From WTFY01 sp965205685 (GTDB lineage: Bacteria; Pseudomonadota; Gammaproteobacteria; UBA4575), in contig OZ242174.1 in assembly GCA_965205685.1 (NCBI GenBank), forward strand, positions 558,001-622,000: DNA of 64,000 nt, written 5' to 3'. Position numbers and translations under genes: made by a program. The notes below the pieces were generated by a model. That model saw nothing but the letters and a program-made list of their open reading frames with translations. It was not told the origin of the DNA and did no database searches. Shown one piece after another: positions 16,304 through 25,658 of this stretch (positions are counted from its first letter, which is position 1; each line of letters opens with the position of its first letter).

Positions 16304-17389
16304 CTAGGGTGATTTACTTGATGGCAGGGGAGACTTGCGGGTAAAGATGACCAGATGTTCGATGTCGACCTTGATGCCGATCGGCTCACCGATCTGGTGG
16401 TCGTGATGGCTCGAGGCATAGCACAGCACGGAATTTCCACTTTGGAGGCGAAGCTTGTACAAAAACTCGGCACCGCGAAAACGCTTTTCTTCAACCAGTG
16501 CAGTAATGGGGCTGCTGTCATCATGGGGGATATCGTCCGGGCGTACCAGCAAATCCACTTCCTCACCACAAGCAAAAGACGGATCCAGATTCCCCCGCAG
16601 CCGGCCAAACTCGGTGTCCAGCGTATGCGCGTCAAGCACCGTGGCGGGGAGCATGCTGCCGAGGCCGATGAAATCGGCAACAAAACGGGTTCTGGGCCTG
16701 TGATAGACATTGTAGGCACTGTCCCATTGCTCGATGCGACCTCCTGCCATGACACCGATCTCATCGGCCATGGCGAAGGCCTCGTTCTGGTCATGCGTCA
16801 CGAGTATCGCGGTGACATTCTCATGTTTGAGAATCTTGCGCACTCCCGTTGCGACCTGTTCACGCAGGTCGGGATCGAGGTTTGAGAAGGGTTCATCGAG
16901 CAACAGGATCTCGGGCTTGGGTGCCAGTGCCCGTGCCAATGCGACTCTTTGCTGTTGTCCGGTGGACAGCTGGTGTGGATACTTTTCTCCCTTGTGCTCG
17001 AGCTCGATCAGTTCGAGCACTGCTCTCGCGCGAGCCCTCTGATCACTTTCGTTCAGTGACTTAAGACCAAAGCAGATGTTTTGCCGGACGGTCAGGTGCG
17101 GGAATAACGCAAGATCCTGGAACATCATACTGATATGCCTTTTTTCCGGAGCGAGGGTGAACTGCGCCTTGCTGAAAAGCCGTTCATGCACGTAGATCTC
17201 GCCACTGGCGACGGGCTGGAATCCCGCAAGCGCACGCAGCAGTGTAGTTTTACCGCAACCACTCGGCCCCAGTATGGAAGCAATGCATCCCGGCTCAAGC
17301 TGCAGGGAAACATTTTGCAAAGTGTTCTTGTTATGCAGCTTCAGGCTGACATTGCGTACTTCAAGTCTGGGCGCCATGTACGACTCCAC
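16304..17389 (-). CDS. fbpC: Ferric-iron ABC transporter ATP-binding protein
   Basis: Energises iron uptake across the inner membrane with the adjacent permease. The 361-residue ATPase shows Walker A GPSGCGKTT at 41-49, Q-loop MMFQD, signature LSTGQQQRVALARAL near 139, Walker B ILLLDEPF, and switch His in VTHDQNEA. A C-terminal regulatory (TOBE-like) domain from about residue 240 contains LVRPDDI. The start overlaps the permease stop by 29 bases (17 if the in-frame ATG at 17377 is used), indicating translational coupling. Thiamine, sulfate or spermidine importers share this architecture, but the binding protein points to Fe(III). Confidence 0.87.
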   Translation of the reverse strand: MESYMAPRLEVRNVSLKLHNKNTLQNVSLQLEPGCIASILGPSGCGKTTLLRALAGFQPVASGEIYVHERLFSKAQFTLAPEKRHISMMFQDLALFPHLTVRQNICFGLKSLNESDQRARARAVLELIELEHKGEKYPHQLSTGQQQRVALARALAPKPEILLLDEPFSNLDPDLREQVATGVRKILKHENVTAILVTHDQNEAFAMADEIGVMAGGRIEQWDSAYNVYHRPRTRFVADFIGLGSMLPATVLDAHTLDTEFGRLRGNLDPSFACGEEVDLLVRPDDIPHDDSSPITALVEEKRFRGAEFLYKLRLQSGNSVLCYASSHHDHQIGEPIGIKVDIEHLVIFTRKSPLPSSKSP

Positions 17390-19058
17390 TTTGTATGATC
17401 GAGCGGTTGAGTATCAAAATGGGCAAAACACTGATAGCTACGATCAGCAATGCGCTGCTTGAGGCATCTGCAAGGCGTTCGTCGGAAGCCAGTTCGTACG
17501 TTCGTACCGCAAGGGTGTTGAAGTCGAACGGGCGCAGTACGAGGGTGGCCGGCAGCTCCTTTGTGACCTCGACGAATACCAGCAATGCCGCAGTGAGTAT
17601 GCCGCCCCTGATCATGGGAAGGTGAATGCTGGCAAAGCGCTCGAAGGTCTTGCGGCCCAACAGCTGTGCAGCATCGTCGATGCTGCGGTGGATTTTTGCC
17701 AGGCTGGCGTCCACCGAGTTCAACCCGATGGCCATGAAGCGCACCACGTGCGCGAACGCCAGGGATATCAGGGTGCCGGTCAGGATCAGGCCGGAGGAGA
17801 TCCCGAGGTTTTGCTGCAGCCACGCATCCAGCGCGTTATCCAGCCATGCAAAGGGCAACAGCACGCCCACCGCGATGATGACCCCCGGTACCGCGTAGCC
17901 CATCGAGCTGAGATTCACGGTGTAGGGGATGGAGAAATGTGTGCCGACACGCTTTCCATACGCCAGTACAGCGGATGCTGCAATGATAATGAGGGTCACG
18001 ATGACGGCAAGCTGCACCGTATTGATGATCAGTGTCAAGAAAGAATAGTCAATGATTTCGGGAGCAGTCCTGAGTGTCCATGCGCCCAGCTGAAGCGCGG
18101 GAACAACGAAACCGAGGAGAACGGGGAGGCTGCAAATGACAACAGCCGCAATGGCCTTGATTCCAGACAGCGGGTAGCGCCAGCCTTTTTGCACCTTGGC
18201 AGGGTTCTGGTAGCGAACCGCTTTTCGCGAGTAACGCTCTGCCAGGATGACCGCAAACACGCAAAGCAGCAACAGGCTGGCCAGTTGGGTGGCTGCTACC
18301 CGGTCACCAAGACCGAACCAGGTGCGAAGAATACCTGTCGTGAAGGTCGGCACGCCAAAATAGTGAACGGTTCCGTAGTCGGCCAGTGTTTCCATGACAA
18401 CCAGGGTCAGCCCTGCAACCAGGGCCGGACGTGCCATGGGCAGGATAATTGTGAAAAGGGTTTTATAGGAACCCACGCCGAACATGTGGCTGGCCTCGCG
18501 CAGACTGGAGGATTGTTCTGAAAATGCGGTTCTCAGAAGCAGGTAAACGTAGGGGTATAAAACCAGGGAGATCATAAGGGTGGCACCAACAATGGAGCGG
18601 ATTTCAGGGAACCAGTAGTCTCCGTACTCCCAGCCAAAGAAGGTGCGCAGTGAAGTCTGCACGGGGCCGGCAAAATCGAGCATGCCGGTATAGGTGTAGG
18701 CAATGATGTACGGAGGAAATGCAAGCGGTAAAAGCAATGTCCAGCTAAAAAGTTTTCTGCCAGGGAAACTGTAGGCGCTGCACAACCAGGCGGTGGTAAT
18801 GCCGATCAGAGACGTTCCGATGCAGACACCGACCGCCAGCACCAGGGAATTCAGGGCGTAGTCAGCAAGGACAGTAGACCTCAGGTGTGACCAGATGTCG
18901 CTGGTTGGCAATGTGACCGAGTAGAGAACCGTAACGACAGGGATGCTCAGTAACAAGGCAGTGCATACTGCAAAAAACAGCCACCCGAGGTTGCTTTTTT
19001 GTTGCCTGAACCGTTGGGGAAAACCCAGTGGAACTAGCACTTCATTACGTATGCCCAT
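17361..19058 (-). CDS. fbpB: Ferric-iron ABC transporter permease (fused two-domain type)
   Basis: Inner-membrane channel of the importer. The 565-residue length and about twelve hydrophobic segments arranged as two homologous halves match FbpB/SfuB-type permeases, which are internal duplications. Each half has an EAA-like loop contacting the ATPase: EASHMFGVGSYKTLFTIILPMARP in the first and DDAAQLLGRKTFERFASIHLPMIRG in the second (described by position about residues 195 and 475). It follows the binding-protein gene after 18 bases and overlaps the ATPase gene. Regulation is probably through the Fur-like site before the binding-protein gene. Confidence 0.88.
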   Translation of the reverse strand: MGIRNEVLVPLGFPQRFRQQKSNLGWLFFAVCTALLLSIPVVTVLYSVTLPTSDIWSHLRSTVLADYALNSLVLAVGVCIGTSLIGITTAWLCSAYSFPGRKLFSWTLLLPLAFPPYIIAYTYTGMLDFAGPVQTSLRTFFGWEYGDYWFPEIRSIVGATLMISLVLYPYVYLLLRTAFSEQSSSLREASHMFGVGSYKTLFTIILPMARPALVAGLTLVVMETLADYGTVHYFGVPTFTTGILRTWFGLGDRVAATQLASLLLLCVFAVILAERYSRKAVRYQNPAKVQKGWRYPLSGIKAIAAVVICSLPVLLGFVVPALQLGAWTLRTAPEIIDYSFLTLIINTVQLAVIVTLIIIAASAVLAYGKRVGTHFSIPYTVNLSSMGYAVPGVIIAVGVLLPFAWLDNALDAWLQQNLGISSGLILTGTLISLAFAHVVRFMAIGLNSVDASLAKIHRSIDDAAQLLGRKTFERFASIHLPMIRGGILTAALLVFVEVTKELPATLVLRPFDFNTLAVRTYELASDERLADASSSALLIVAISVLPILILNRSIIQSGVVHGAQT

Positions 19059-19076
19059 AGCCGGGATTGTCGATGC

Positions 19077-20105
19077 CTATTTCCAATGGGCACGGTCCAT
19101 GACCATCACGGCTTGCGCGTTGAGTTCACCCAGCTGGTGAAGGCTCAGGATGTCCGCGTTGAACTTGCCCCAGTTTTCCAACATTTCGCTGGGCCGTATG
19201 CCGGCCTTGACCGGGTATTCGAAATTGGTTTCTGCGTACCAGCGCTGCGCATCATCACTGACCAGGAATTCCAGCAATTTAATGGCGGATGCCCTGTTTT
19301 TTGAATGCCTGGCAACGGCTGCTCCGCTGATATTGACATGCACACCCCGACCTTCCTGGTTGGGCCAGAAAATCCTGACCTTCTCCGCTGCGCTGCGTTG
19401 GGCGGCGTCCCTGGACGCGAGCATTTTCCCCAGGTAGTAACTGTTTGCAATTGCCAGGTCACATTGTCCCGCAGCAACTGCCCGGATCTGGTCGCGGTCC
19501 CCACCCTGGGGAGAGCGTGCAAAATTGCCGACCAGGCCTCGGGACCATGCCAGCGCCTCACTTTCCCCGTGGTGGGCAAGCATGGATGCGACCAGCGACT
19601 GGTTGTAGATGTTGTTCGAGGAGCGAATACAGATTTTCTGCTTCCAGGTCGGGTCCACCAGGGCCTCGTAGGTTGACAGGTCCTCGGGACTGACACGGTC
19701 GAGCGCATACATGATCGGTCGGGTTCGCAGTGACAGTGCGTACCAGTATCCTGCAGGGTCCCGGTATTGCCCAGGAATGGAATCCTTCAGGATCTTCGAG
19801 TCGATGGGCTGCAAGACCCGGGCCTGCTGGGCACGGTACAGGCGGCCCGCATCAACTGTGATCAAAAGATCCGCCGGGGAATGCTCACCCTCGCTGACGA
19901 TACGCTGTAAAAGTGCGTCGGCTTTTCCGGTGATCAGGTTGACCTTGATGTCCGTTTGTTCTGCAAACTGAAGCAGCAATGGTTTGATCAGGCTTTCTTT
20001 CCTGGCCGAGTACACGTTCACCTCAGCCGCGCTGAGCAGTGAACTCAACAGGCACAGACTGACACCGAGTACAAACTGCACACCAGGCAGGCTTCGGCTT
20101 TTCAT
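19077..20105 (-). CDS. fbpA: Periplasmic ferric-iron binding protein
   Basis: Captures Fe(III) in the periplasm and hands it to the permease. The 342-residue protein begins with a signal peptide (residues 1-26, cleavage near LSAAE), then the family opening VNVYSARKESLIKPLL. The paired tyrosines that bind iron are visible in AIANSYYLGKML near residue 220. I start it at ATG 20105 because an AGGACCTCC ribosome site lies directly upstream and the signal peptide begins there; a longer open frame runs into the promoter and glnE. It is first in the fbpABC operon and has a Fur-like operator between -35 and -10. Confidence 0.9.
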   Translation of the reverse strand: MKSRSLPGVQFVLGVSLCLLSSLLSAAEVNVYSARKESLIKPLLLQFAEQTDIKVNLITGKADALLQRIVSEGEHSPADLLITVDAGRLYRAQQARVLQPIDSKILKDSIPGQYRDPAGYWYALSLRTRPIMYALDRVSPEDLSTYEALVDPTWKQKICIRSSNNIYNQSLVASMLAHHGESEALAWSRGLVGNFARSPQGGDRDQIRAVAAGQCDLAIANSYYLGKMLASRDAAQRSAAEKVRIFWPNQEGRGVHVNISGAAVARHSKNRASAIKLLEFLVSDDAQRWYAETNFEYPVKAGIRPSEMLENWGKFNADILSLHQLGELNAQAVMVMDRAHWK

Positions 20106-20147
20106 GGAGGTCCTTCTTGAAATATGAACATGCTGCACAAGTATACA

Positions 20148-20177
20148 ATAATAATAGCTATTCTCATTAGCATTCAA
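20148..20177 (-). promoter_or_regulatory. fbpA promoter with embedded Fur-like box
   Basis: On the minus strand, -35 TTGAAT (20172-20177) and -10 TATTAT (20148-20153) are spaced by 18 bases. Between them, 20153-20171 matches the 19-base Fur consensus at 13 positions (GCTAATGAGAATAGCTATT). A repressor bound there would block polymerase under iron-replete conditions, fitting an iron importer. The same gap of 145 bases precedes glnE on the other strand. Confidence 0.6.
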
Positions 20178-20250
20178 AATATCTCGATTGTACAGGCATC
20201 GGCAGCATTTCACCTTTCTTCCCCGAGGCTTTGATATATATTCCGCAACT

Positions 20251-23115
20251 ATGCTGACACCCTTGCCCAACGCGCTTTCATCCCGATTCGAGCAGGACTT
20301 CGAGACACTGGCTGCCAAAACAGGGGGGGCATCCATTGAAACATACCGCGATGAGATCCTGTCCATGTGGTATGCAAGCCCTTTCATTCGGCGGGTCTGT
20401 CTTTCCCAGCCGCAGTGGCTGGAGGAGTTGCTCTCCCAAGGGCAATTGCATACGGATTGCGATTTCGCACAGTTCGCCGGGCAACTGGAATCCGAGCTCC
20501 ACGAGGCCACGGGCGTCGAGCACCTGCAGCAAATCCTGCGCGGTTCAAGAAGCCGTGCCTATGCACGCATCGCATGGCGGGACCTGCAGCAGTACGCCAC
20601 AGAGCAGCAGACCCTGTCCGAGCTCAGTGCCTATGCACAAATCTGCATCGACCGGGCACTTTCGTGGTGCTTTGAGTGGCTGAAGTCGCGCCCTCATGCC
20701 GGTCAGTTCGAGCAGTCCATGTCCAATAACATTGTGGTCTTTGCATTGGGCAAGCTCGGTGGCGGTGAACTCAATTTTTCATCGGATGTGGATCTCGTGT
20801 TCGCCTATGTGGACGAGTCCGCGCATTCGCAGGATGAGCGTGCCAAGGCCGGCAGCTTCTACCTGAAGCTTGTTCAATTACTGATCAAGGTACTTTCGCA
20901 GCAAACCCAGGACGGGTTCGTCTTTCGAGTGGACACGAGGCTCAGGCCGTTCGGCAATTCCGGTGCACTGGTGCCAAGCCTTGCAGGAATCGACCAGTAT
21001 TTTCAAACCACTGGTCGTGACTGGGAACGCTATGCCTGGATCAGGGCACGTGCAATCGCCGGTAACACGAGTACTGGTGAGCAATTTCTCAAAGACGTCA
21101 GTCCCTTCATGTACCGTCGCTACCATGACTACGGTGTGATGCAGTCGTTGCGCGAGATGAAGGTCATGGTCGATCGCAAAGCGGGTCAGGCGGCGAACCG
21201 GGATAACCTGAAAATCGGGCAGGGTGGCATACGTGAAATCGAATTCGTCGCGCAGATGTTCCAGTTGATATACGGGGGCCGGGACCCCGACCTTCGGATG
21301 CGCTCAACCCTTGAGGCACTCGCCTATCTGGGAGGGAGCGGCAAGCTGTCCAGCGAAAATGTGACCGAGTTGCGCAATGCCTACCTGTTCTTGAGGAAAG
21401 CGGAAAACTGTCTGCAGATGCGCGAGGACCAGCAGGTGTACAGTCTGCCGGCCAAGGATCTGGAGCGCCAGCAGTACGCCTATGCCATGGGCTTTGAATC
21501 CTGGGATGCACTGTATGGCGAGTACCTGGATCGCACAGCAAAAGTCAGCAGGATATTCCATGCCTTGCTGCTGACCGAGCATGCAAGCCCCGAAGATCTT
21601 GGTAAGGATTTTGGTGATCTGGCACTGGTCTGGACGCAAATCCAGGATGAGCCCCTGTGCATGGACATCCTGACAAGGCACTTCGATGAGGGTGCCAAGG
21701 ACATTTATCGTCGCTTGCGAGGGTTTGAGGAATCGGTACGCCAGATAGATCCTGTGGCGGAACAAAGACTGGAACGGTTTTTTCCAGTTTTCTTGAGAGA
21801 TCTTTCCAGCCACTCTCAGGCAGCTTTGATCCTGACCCGTTTTCTGAGAATCCTCACCAAGATTGTGCAGCGCTCCACCTACATCGCCCTGTTGACCGAG
21901 AACCAAGACAAGCTGAGCAAATTGCTCAAGCTGATCGAGGCCAGTCAATGGGTGGCTCAGTACATTGCCACGCATCCACTGCTGCTGGATGAGTTGCTGC
22001 ATACGGACAACTATGATCCCCCGGACCTCGAGGAGATGCAGTACCAGATGCAGGTGCTTGAGCAGTTGCAGATGCTGATGGATGCCTCCGGGACCAATCT
22101 TGAGGCCTACATGGAACGCCTGCGCGAGTTTAAGCATGCCCAGGTTTTGCGGATCGCTGCGGCAGATATCGTCACGGACTACCCCATCATGCGGGTCAGT
22201 GACCACCTGTCCTGGCTTGCGGATACCTGCCTCAAGAGTGCGACCCGCAAGGCGTATCGTGATTTGGCAGACAAGCATGGTGAGCCGACATGCATCGTGG
22301 ATGGTCAGGCCGTGACACCGGAGCTGTTGATTATCGAATATGGCAAGCTGGGCGGTCTGGAACTCGGTTATGGCTCCGATCTTGATGTGGTTTTCGTATA
22401 TGACGGCGTCGACGAGTCAGGGGAAACCGATGGCGAGCGCAAACTGAAAAACACGGTTTTCTTCACTCGGGTGGTGCAGCGCACCATACATCTTCTGACG
22501 ACGACCACCGCATCCGGCAAGGTTTTCGATATCGATACGAGGCTCAGGCCATACGGTCAGTCCGGAGCCATGGTCTGTTCTCTGGCAACCTACGCGGACT
22601 ACCTGAGGAACAAGGCCTGGTTGTGGGAACACCAGGCTCTGATTCGCGCAAGGCCGGTGACCGCGAGCCGGAGCCTGGCCGATGCCTTCCAAAAATTGAG
22701 AAAAGACCTGCTTTGCCAGCCACGCGACATCGACGAGGTGAGAAGTTCAGTCATTGAAATGCGCGACAAAATAGTGGCGGGCCATTCCTCCCGGGATGGG
22801 GCACGGTTCAGTCTCAAGAAAGACCGGGGCGGGATTGTCGATATCGAGTTTATCGTGCAGTTCTACGTCCTGAGCTATGCGAACCAGCATAACGACATTT
22901 GTGTGCACACGGACAATGTCAGGATTCTGGATGCATGCGCGAAAGCCGGCCTGATCAAGCACGAATCCGTCGAGGAACTCAAGGAAATTTACATCGCATA
23001 CCGCAAGCATCTTCACCAGTTGAGCCTGCAGTTGTTGCCGGAAACCGTCGCAGCTGACATGTTCGCCGAAGAGCGTTCCGTCATACAAAACTATTGGACA
23101 AGTCTGTTACACTAA
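20251..23115 (+). CDS. glnE: Bifunctional glutamine synthetase adenylyltransferase/adenylyl-removing enzyme
   Basis: Adenylylates and deadenylylates glutamine synthetase according to nitrogen status and PII. The 954-residue protein (E. coli 946) has two nucleotidyltransferase halves: KLGGGELNFSSDVDLVF near residues 167-183 (deadenylylation) and YGKLGGLELGYGSDLDVVFVYD near 697-717 (adenylylation), each followed by a second metal motif (DTRLRPFGNSG, DTRLRPYGQSG). The ATG at 20251 is chosen over one 63 bases upstream, which would overlap the divergent promoter region and add a non-conserved extension. No strong Shine-Dalgarno is seen. ilvE follows after 32 bases, and glnE-ilvE-hldE is a known gammaproteobacterial order. 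Confidence 0.94.
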   Translation: MLTPLPNALSSRFEQDFETLAAKTGGASIETYRDEILSMWYASPFIRRVCLSQPQWLEELLSQGQLHTDCDFAQFAGQLESELHEATGVEHLQQILRGSRSRAYARIAWRDLQQYATEQQTLSELSAYAQICIDRALSWCFEWLKSRPHAGQFEQSMSNNIVVFALGKLGGGELNFSSDVDLVFAYVDESAHSQDERAKAGSFYLKLVQLLIKVLSQQTQDGFVFRVDTRLRPFGNSGALVPSLAGIDQYFQTTGRDWERYAWIRARAIAGNTSTGEQFLKDVSPFMYRRYHDYGVMQSLREMKVMVDRKAGQAANRDNLKIGQGGIREIEFVAQMFQLIYGGRDPDLRMRSTLEALAYLGGSGKLSSENVTELRNAYLFLRKAENCLQMREDQQVYSLPAKDLERQQYAYAMGFESWDALYGEYLDRTAKVSRIFHALLLTEHASPEDLGKDFGDLALVWTQIQDEPLCMDILTRHFDEGAKDIYRRLRGFEESVRQIDPVAEQRLERFFPVFLRDLSSHSQAALILTRFLRILTKIVQRSTYIALLTENQDKLSKLLKLIEASQWVAQYIATHPLLLDELLHTDNYDPPDLEEMQYQMQVLEQLQMLMDASGTNLEAYMERLREFKHAQVLRIAAADIVTDYPIMRVSDHLSWLADTCLKSATRKAYRDLADKHGEPTCIVDGQAVTPELLIIEYGKLGGLELGYGSDLDVVFVYDGVDESGETDGERKLKNTVFFTRVVQRTIHLLTTTTASGKVFDIDTRLRPYGQSGAMVCSLATYADYLRNKAWLWEHQALIRARPVTASRSLADAFQKLRKDLLCQPRDIDEVRSSVIEMRDKIVAGHSSRDGARFSLKKDRGGIVDIEFIVQFYVLSYANQHNDICVHTDNVRILDACAKAGLIKHESVEELKEIYIAYRKHLHQLSLQLLPETVAADMFAEERSVIQNYWTSLLH

Positions 23116-23147
23116 ACGGCCATTTGATCTGAGGGAGTCCAGTAGAA

Positions 23148-24068
23148 ATGTCGATGGCTGATAGGGAGGGGTTCATCTGGTACAACGGCGAGTTTGTACC
23201 ATGGCAGGAAGCTAACACCCATGTACTGACTCACACACTTCACTATGGCGGCGGAGTATTTGAAGGAGTGCGTGCCTACCAGACCGACCAGGGAACGGCC
23301 ATCTTTCGCCTTCATGAGCACACCAGCAGACTGTTCAATTCCGCGAAAATCATCAGCATGACCCTGCCGTACAGTCCTCAGGAGATCAGCCAGGCCCAAC
23401 TGGACACCGTTCGAAAAAACAACCTTCGTTACGGCTATATCCGGCCCATGTGTTTTTACGGCCCGGAGGACATGGGTTTGAGGGCTGAAAATCTGAAAGT
23501 CCACTGTATCGTTGCCGCTTGGGAATGGGATGCCTATTTTGGTCAAGAGAAGATGAAAAACGGAATTCGGGTCAAGACTTCGTCCTACACTCGCCATCAT
23601 GTCAACGTGGCCATGTGCCGGGCCAAGGTGAATGGCTATTACATCAACTCCATGATGGCCCTGAATGAGGCGCTCCAGGACGGCTATGACGAGGCACTGC
23701 TGCTGGATGTGGACGGTTTCGTGGCAGAAGGTAGCGGCGAGAACCTTTTTATCGTCAAGGCCGGCACGCTTTTTACTCCGGAGCTGACCTCGGTGCTAGA
23801 CGGCATCACCCGCAATACCGTAATTGCACTGGCCCGGTCGATTGACATTCCTCTGGTGGAAAAACGCATCACGCGTGATGAGGTGTACATTGCCGATGAG
23901 GCCTTTTTCACGGGCAGCGCAGCCGAGGTCACACCGATACGGGAGCTCGATAACCGCACGATCGGGGAAGGCAAGCCGGGTCCGATGACCAAGAAACTGC
24001 AAGCCATGTTTTTTGATCTGGTGCACGGCAAAAGCGAGTTTTCCAGTGACTGGCTTGCCTACGTGTAG
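23148..24068 (+). CDS. ilvE: Branched-chain amino acid aminotransferase
   Basis: Final transamination in valine, leucine and isoleucine synthesis, PLP dependent. The 306-residue fold-type IV protein carries THTLHYGGGVFEGVRAY near residues 27-43, the PLP lysine in RAKVNGYYINS near residue 160, and DGFVAEGSGENLFIVK and FFTGSAAEVTPIREL towards the C-terminus. A GAGGGAG ribosome site precedes the ATG. It lies between glnE and hldE; ilvD is elsewhere in the window on the opposite strand. Confidence 0.95.
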   Translation: MSMADREGFIWYNGEFVPWQEANTHVLTHTLHYGGGVFEGVRAYQTDQGTAIFRLHEHTSRLFNSAKIISMTLPYSPQEISQAQLDTVRKNNLRYGYIRPMCFYGPEDMGLRAENLKVHCIVAAWEWDAYFGQEKMKNGIRVKTSSYTRHHVNVAMCRAKVNGYYINSMMALNEALQDGYDEALLLDVDGFVAEGSGENLFIVKAGTLFTPELTSVLDGITRNTVIALARSIDIPLVEKRITRDEVYIADEAFFTGSAAEVTPIRELDNRTIGEGKPGPMTKKLQAMFFDLVHGKSEFSSDWLAYV

Positions 24069-24148
24069 GCAGGCCTTGAAGCGGCGCACCAAGCCAGCCA
24101 GCCTGTTGTTGATGCGATCTGTTGCCGCGTGCATCTGAGTCAATCCTC

Positions 24149-25567
24149 ATGAACCTGGACAATCTTGCAAAGGCCAAGGTCCTGGTCATCGGGGATGTCA
24201 TGCTCGATCAGTACTGGCTGGGCGAGACCAGCCGCATATCTCCTGAAGCACCTGTACCGGTAATCAATATCGAAGAGATGGAAAACCGCTTGGGCGGTGC
24301 AGCCAATGTGGCAGCCAATGCTATCAGCGTGGGGGCCGCAGTGACCCTGATCGGGATGGTCGGGCGTGATGAAAATGGCAAAACATTGCTGGAGTTGCTG
24401 GATGCCACGAACATCGATACACGAATCCTGCGCAAGGAGAACTACAGGACATCCACCAAGTTACGTGTCGTCAGCCGTAACCAGCAACTGCTCAGGCTGG
24501 ACCATGAAAACGGCCGCGAGGAGACTGACAACACTGAGATGCTGGAAGTCTGCGAACAACAGATTTCCGAGCACGGAACCATCGTGATCTCGGATTATGA
24601 CAAGGGAGCCGTTGCCGGGGTTGAACGCATCATCGAAGCTGCACACAAGGCTGGCAAGCGAATCGTCGTAGATCCAAAAGGGGCCAGCTTCGACAAGTAC
24701 AAAAATGCAAGCATCATCACCCCGAACTACCAGGAATTCAGGCAGGTTGCCGGTGAATGCAGGGACGAGGAAGAGCTTGAGGGCAAAGCACTCGGGATGT
24801 GCAAGGAACTGAATCTTGATGCCTTGCTCATCACGCGCAGTGAGCACGGTATGTCCTTGTTTGCGCAAGGACACCCGGCTAGGCATTTCCCCACGCAGGC
24901 CCGGGAAGTCTACGATGTTACGGGTGCCGGGGATACCGTGGTGGGCCTGTTTGCCTCAGCCCTATCAGCCGACTATCCAATTGCGGATGCGGTGAAAATC
25001 GCGAATCTGGGAGCCGGGGTTGCGGTCAGCAGGCTGGGCACCGTGGCTGTGACCGCAGAGGACCTGAGCTTCAGTATGCAGGCTTCAGTTACCCGAGGAA
25101 AACGGGTCACTGACCTTGCCGAACTGAAGCGGGCAGTAGCTGTCTTGAGACGCAACAATGAAAAAATCGTCTTCACCAACGGGTGTTTCGATCTGATTCA
25201 TCGTGGCCATATCGCTTGCCTGCGCGATGCCAAATCCAGGGGTGACCACTTGATCGTGGCAATCAATGACGATGCCTCGGTAAAAAGCATCAAAGGAAAC
25301 GGCCGTCCTGTGTGCAGTTTGCAAAACCGCATTGAGGTGCTGGAGGAGTTAAGCTGCATTGACTGGCTCATACCTTTCTCCGAAGACACACCTCTGACGC
25401 TGATCGAGGAACTGAAACCCGATGTTTACGTCAAGGGCGGTGATTATGAAAAGGAGAAACTGGCCGAGTACGAACTGGTCAGCAGCTACGGAGGGGAGGT
25501 TGTCATCTCGCCCTATGTGGAAGGCTGCTCGACGACCTCGATCATTGATTCGATTTCAAACGCCTGA
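24149..25567 (+). CDS. hldE: Bifunctional heptose 7-phosphate kinase / heptose 1-phosphate adenylyltransferase
   Basis: Makes ADP-heptose precursor for the LPS inner core. The 472-residue fusion has an N-terminal ribokinase-type domain (about 1-315) with VLIGDVMLDQYW-like start, GGAANVAANA and catalytic Asp near 262 in VTGAGDTVVGL, and a C-terminal nucleotidyltransferase domain (about 340-472) with FTNGCFDLIHRGH containing HxGH near residue 350. ATG 24149 is chosen since a longer frame from a TTG lacks conservation. It opens the envelope block: kinases, waaA and waaF needed for core assembly follow within 11 kb. Confidence 0.95.
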   Translation: MNLDNLAKAKVLVIGDVMLDQYWLGETSRISPEAPVPVINIEEMENRLGGAANVAANAISVGAAVTLIGMVGRDENGKTLLELLDATNIDTRILRKENYRTSTKLRVVSRNQQLLRLDHENGREETDNTEMLEVCEQQISEHGTIVISDYDKGAVAGVERIIEAAHKAGKRIVVDPKGASFDKYKNASIITPNYQEFRQVAGECRDEEELEGKALGMCKELNLDALLITRSEHGMSLFAQGHPARHFPTQAREVYDVTGAGDTVVGLFASALSADYPIADAVKIANLGAGVAVSRLGTVAVTAEDLSFSMQASVTRGKRVTDLAELKRAVAVLRRNNEKIVFTNGCFDLIHRGHIACLRDAKSRGDHLIVAINDDASVKSIKGNGRPVCSLQNRIEVLEELSCIDWLIPFSEDTPLTLIEELKPDVYVKGGDYEKEKLAEYELVSSYGGEVVISPYVEGCSTTSIIDSISNA

Positions 25568-25658
25568 CTTTTCTGACTTTTTCCTGCCACCCCGTTGCAG
25601 GCCACGTGAACATTCCAGTGTTATTTGTTGTCTGGCGATACAGAAATCTTATCTGTGA

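Noticed and set aside
20188..20250. Upstream ATG for glnE
   Set aside because: It would add a non-conserved segment close to the divergent fbpA promoter; ATG 20251 gives the family length.
21304..22278. Open frame antisense to glnE
   Set aside because: glnE catalytic motifs span the region; no support for the opposite strand.
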